From JAXLVB01 sp044228045 (lineage in GTDB: Bacteria > Bacteroidota > Bacteroidia > Cytophagales > Spirosomataceae): 37,167 nt of DNA. Below, piece after piece: positions 34,282-37,167 of this stretch. The stretch's first letter is position 1, and each line of letters begins with the position of its first letter. The position numbers and the translations under genes were made by a program. The stretch is from assembly GCA_044228045.1 (NCBI GenBank), contig JBGAVQ010000014.1, positions 1-37,167 on the forward strand. The letters run 5' to 3'. Under the pieces are notes generated by a model, which was given only the letters and a program-made list of their open reading frames with translations, was not told the origin of the DNA and did no database searches.

Positions 34282-36657
34282 CTATTTGCTGAACAAAATA
34301 TTGTCTAAATAAATAGTACCGTTGCCTTCAAACTTCATTTGGAATATGTTATTCAGTGCAACAGGCGCAAACGCCGACAAGGGGATATCAACGCTATTCC
34401 AGCCGGCAGTGGTTGGAACGGTAAGGGTATAGGGCGATTCGACAGGACCGGGGCTTATGAGGAAAATTTTCAGCGAAGTAGAGTTGGCAGCGTAGTAATC
34501 TAAGTGCAAAAACCTCATGGCTGAAACATTCTGATTGCTACCCAACTGCAAACCCTGATAATTAAGCCCCGTATAGAGCAATATGTTGTTGCCTCCGATG
34601 GGCGTTTGCGTTACTACGGTTGCCTGCCCCCAGTTGGGGTTCAGGTCTGATGCGGCTACGTTAGTATAGGAATCGCTAAAGATGGAAATCACATCAGCAG
34701 CGGGATAGCTTGGAACAGGCGCTGCCGTAGTGGGCGCATTGGGAGTTCGCCAGAAATAGATGTTATCCAAGAAAATGTCGCTGCCTCCGCCGCCGTCAAA
34801 TTTGAACTGGAAAACATTATTGAGTGCCACGGCAGGGAGGAAATGCGATAGTGGAATATCCACGCTATTCCACCCAGCAGTAGGCACGGGTAATTTGTAG
34901 CCTTTTTCCCAAGGGGTGGCTCCGCCCGGCGAGTTGGGGGGGCAAATCAAATACACATTCAACTCTGAGGCATTAGAGGTGTAATAGTCAATGTGTAAGT
35001 TTTGAAACGATGCTACGTTTTGATTTACCGCCAACTGTAAGCCCTGATAATTGAAATTGGCGTAGTGCAAGGTGTTATTGCCCGCAACAGGGGTTTGTTT
35101 TACTACGGTTGATTGCCCCCAGTTAGGGAAAAAGTCGGAGCCAGCCACATTGGTGTATGCATCGCTGAAAACAGAAATCACGTTGGCTGCCGAACGGGTA
35201 GGCGGTGTAGGTGCTGCGGCAGTAGGTGCTACTGGCTCACGGTAGAAATAAACATTATCCACAAACACGTTAGGCAAGGTTCCCGAAAGCACCATTTGCG
35301 CTAAATTTGCTCTTGATTTAAGACTGGTAAAGGTACTGAGAGGCACGTCAATACTTACCCAGTTGTTAGAAACAAGCGTAGGTCTTGTAACGGTAATTTC
35401 AGCCTGCGAGTCGTCGCCTCCATCATATACGCCGTTGGCACCAAAATCAACCAACAACACTTTAAAATTATTAGGCAACTCTGTAGCATTGGGAGTCCAA
35501 ATGTCCATGTGAAAAAAGCGCATGGCAGCGGCATTGACCGGGGGCGTTTTGAACTCAATACCCACAAAGTTGAGGTTGCGATAACGGATGGCATCGTCGT
35601 TGTTGATTTTCACGAAGGAGTTGTCAGCCGTTGAGAACTGCCAACGGGTGTTCCAAGTATCCACGGACACGTTGGTATAAGCATTGCTGTAGAGCGAAAC
35701 CACGTTTGAGGCATCACGGGCGGGCGGTGCAGGTGCACGGGTGGTAGGCAACACAGGCGCACCAATCGAAGTAATCGCTAAAGAGCCAGTGGCGGTTTGG
35801 TCGCCCAATTTGGCTGTTATGGTAGCTGCGCCAGCATCCGTAACCGAAATCACGCCTTTGGGGTCGATGCCGGCTACGCCGGCATTTGACGAGGCAAATG
35901 TAAAATAGCTTGGAGCAACCGTTACAGTTTGATTGATACCATTGGGCAAGTTAACGGTTGTTAATAAGCCCTCAATAGTAATTTTATCACCGGTTTCGGC
36001 ATTGCCAATCGTCCTATTTTGCCCATTAAAAATGATGCCCGTCGCTTTGCCAAGGTCAGGTAGTTTTTCAAACCTTACCTCGTCAATCCAAAAAGTATAA
36101 CCCCTGCCATTTTCGGGGCTTGTCGAGTAGTAAAATAGTCCTTTTTCGGCAGTGAGCTTAGAGGCATCAGGAATCGGGATGGTTACTTTCTTCCAGTTGC
36201 TGGTTACGGGGAGGTTGTTCATCGTTACCAGAAATTTGTTTTCGCCCAGGTCGTTGCCCAGCCCAACTACACCGAGTGTAGCGGCTTGTGATGACTTTAC
36301 ATAGAATGTAAGAGCGTTGTAATTGGAGAGATCTCTACCCACTTTGCTATAAAACACACCGCCTGCATACGAGCCATTGGGGCTGTTGGCATCGGGCACT
36401 TCAAAGCGCATTGAGGCTTTTGTGCCGGTGTAGGTTTCTTTGTTGTCCACCTTAAAGGCGGTTACATCAGAGCCACCAAAGGCTGCATAGGCTAAGTCGC
36501 CGGTGAAATCATCTATAAATACATCGGCAGTTTTTGCAAACGTTGGGCTTTGTAGTTCCGAAAGTTCTCGTTTTTCACAGCCTGTGTTGAGGAGCAGCAC
36601 CCAGCCTAAGAGATGATAAACCGATTTGAGTAATAACTGATTTCTTTTCATGATCAT
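34282..36657 (-). CDS. Multi-domain surface glycan-binding lipoprotein with repeated modules
   Basis: The 791-residue lipoprotein has its lipid Cys at residue 27 (LLNTGC). Domains in order are a carbohydrate-binding-like jelly roll (about 45-197, FIDDF to WIDEVRF), a bacterial Ig-like Big_2 domain (about 205-295) and three related modules of about 150-170 residues each (about 308-478, 487-640, 645-791). Each module opens with NV[IV]S-[LVI]-[FY]S-[DN]-x-YTNV and closes with a [FY]-[LV]-DN-[IV]-x-F strand. Modules 2 and 3 share PNWGQ-x-TVV-x-QTP and NYQGLQL. Proline/alanine-rich linkers (APTPP, AAPVP) separate them. There is no catalytic motif, so a role as SusE/SGBP-like glycan binder at the surface is likely. 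It precedes the GH16 gene. Confidence 0.82.
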   Translation of the reverse strand: MIMKRNQLLLKSVYHLLGWVLLLNTGCEKRELSELQSPTFAKTADVFIDDFTGDLAYAAFGGSDVTAFKVDNKETYTGTKASMRFEVPDANSPNGSYAGGVFYSKVGRDLSNYNALTFYVKSSQAATLGVVGLGNDLGENKFLVTMNNLPVTSNWKKVTIPIPDASKLTAEKGLFYYSTSPENGRGYTFWIDEVRFEKLPDLGKATGIIFNGQNRTIGNAETGDKITIEGLLTTVNLPNGINQTVTVAPSYFTFASSNAGVAGIDPKGVISVTDAGAATITAKLGDQTATGSLAITSIGAPVLPTTRAPAPPARDASNVVSLYSNAYTNVSVDTWNTRWQFSTADNSFVKINNDDAIRYRNLNFVGIEFKTPPVNAAAMRFFHMDIWTPNATELPNNFKVLLVDFGANGVYDGGDDSQAEITVTRPTLVSNNWVSIDVPLSTFTSLKSRANLAQMVLSGTLPNVFVDNVYFYREPVAPTAAAPTPPTRSAANVISVFSDAYTNVAGSDFFPNWGQSTVVKQTPVAGNNTLHYANFNYQGLQLAVNQNVASFQNLHIDYYTSNASELNVYLICPPNSPGGATPWEKGYKLPVPTAGWNSVDIPLSHFLPAVALNNVFQFKFDGGGGSDIFLDNIYFWRTPNAPTTAAPVPSYPAADVISIFSDSYTNVAASDLNPNWGQATVVTQTPIGGNNILLYTGLNYQGLQLGSNQNVSAMRFLHLDYYAANSTSLKIFLISPGPVESPYTLTVPTTAGWNSVDIPLSAFAPVALNNIFQMKFEGNGTIYLDNILFSK

Positions 36658-36686
36658 TTTCTTAAAAAGTGAGCAAAACGATTTGC

Positions 36687-37167
36687 TTATTTACCAATGT
36701 TTATCTGGATGTAGGTACGAATTTCCCACTCCTGCCCGTTGGGGAAGCCTACGGCTGTGGGGTCGGGTACCCAGTTGCCGGCGGCATCAAGTGTTTTGAT
36801 GGGCGAATAGCGGTTCGAGTACCTGTCGAGCGTGCGGTAGGTGCCTCTCACACCAATTTTTGTTGCTGGTAGCATCAGCCAATCGGGTCTTGCAATTTCG
36901 GTCGAAAGGTCTGCGATGAGTTGCAGGGGAAAAGTGAGGTTGAAATCACGGTGGTAGTCAAACGGCCCCCAGTCGTTGAGCCTCGTAATGGCGATGAGCT
37001 TGGTTTTTTTGTAAATGGCTCTGAGGTCAAGCCCAGCACGTTTGATGGTGCGAGTGTCGTTGCCATTTGCCTGCCCGTTGCCAGTATAAAGCAGGGCGAT
37101 GATACCCAAGTCGGGGTTGAGTTTGGAAACAAAGCGGGTGTTTACCTCCCACAAGTCTTGTGCCGGG
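36687..37167 (-). CDS. C-terminal part of an unidentified, possibly beta-barrel outer-membrane protein (partial)
   Basis: The reading frame runs past the right edge of the window, so only the last 159 or so residues are seen. A TTG at 37154 could be read as a start, but the frame is open through it (PAQDLWEVNTR) and the gene is more likely cut. Alternating polar and hydrophobic strands with aromatic residues (LWEVNTRFVSKL, GIIALLYTG, RTYIQINIGK at the end) suggest a beta-barrel membrane protein. It does not look like a SusD end. It lies 29 nt before the glycan-binding lipoprotein gene in the same operon, so it probably takes part in glucan binding or uptake. Identity remains open. Confidence 0.6.
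   Translation of the reverse strand, partial: PAQDLWEVNTRFVSKLNPDLGIIALLYTGNGQANGNDTRTIKRAGLDLRAIYKKTKLIAITRLNDWGPFDYHRDFNLTFPLQLIADLSTEIARPDWLMLPATKIGVRGTYRTLDRYSNRYSPIKTLDAAGNWVPDPTAVGFPNGQEWEIRTYIQINIGK

Noticed and set aside
1..37167. tRNA, rRNA, transposase or prophage genes
   Set aside because: I looked in all larger gaps and found no tRNA-like cloverleaf, rRNA segment, transposase or integrase.

Overview
The window looks like a chromosomal segment from a Bacteroidota member, most likely an aerobic Cytophagales-type organism. The evidence is a SusC/SusD pair, Bacteroidota-style lipoprotein signals, TTTG / TAnnTTTG-type promoter boxes and the mix of DUF1080, FG-GAP and haem-binding dehydrogenase proteins. 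Family calls rest on motifs read directly from the sequence; no database search was possible.

Region 1 (about 1-21340, all + strand) is a large catabolic locus for an unidentified small sugar, cyclitol or keto-glycoside. After a terminator and a promoter-like element come a secreted FG-GAP protein, a DUF1080 (3-keto-glycoside hydrolase-type) lipoprotein, a D-tagatose 3-epimerase-type TIM barrel, an IolE-like TIM barrel, an alpha/beta hydrolase, a DUF4432 mutarotase-like protein, a phosphomannose-isomerase-like cupin, a third TIM barrel and a Gfo/Idh/MocA dehydrogenase. These are followed by a complete RbsA/RbsC/RbsB-type ABC importer, a SusC/SusD outer-membrane pair and a haem-binding cytochrome dehydrogenase. 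Uptake is therefore encoded for both membranes (SusCD outer, ABC inner). Two near-identical promoter modules with the same internal spacing, one before the first gene and one before susC, suggest one regulator controls both ends. Hairpin-rich repeats sit at operon junctions, notably right after two stop codons.

Region 2 (about 21340-26400) holds a LexA-like XRE regulator on the - strand with a recognisable promoter and a duplicated 14-nt motif, an AT-rich stretch with at most a tiny membrane ORF, then an FAD/NAD(P) reductase and a NosR/NapH-like polyferredoxin membrane protein. The polyferredoxin gene is split by an imperfect 133-bp direct duplication that shifts the frame. Removing one copy would restore a single 511-residue ORF.

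Region 3 (about 26400-37167, all - strand) is a beta-1,3-glucan (laminarin-type) utilisation operon. Transcribed from right to left, it encodes the end of an unidentified, possibly beta-barrel protein, a multi-domain surface glycan-binding lipoprotein with repeated modules, a GH16 lipoprotein, a very large GH94/GH149/GH161-like phosphorylase, a GPH-family sugar transporter and two signal-less GH17-like proteins. The implied route is surface cleavage by GH16, import, then cytoplasmic phosphorolysis and hydrolysis or transglycosylation.
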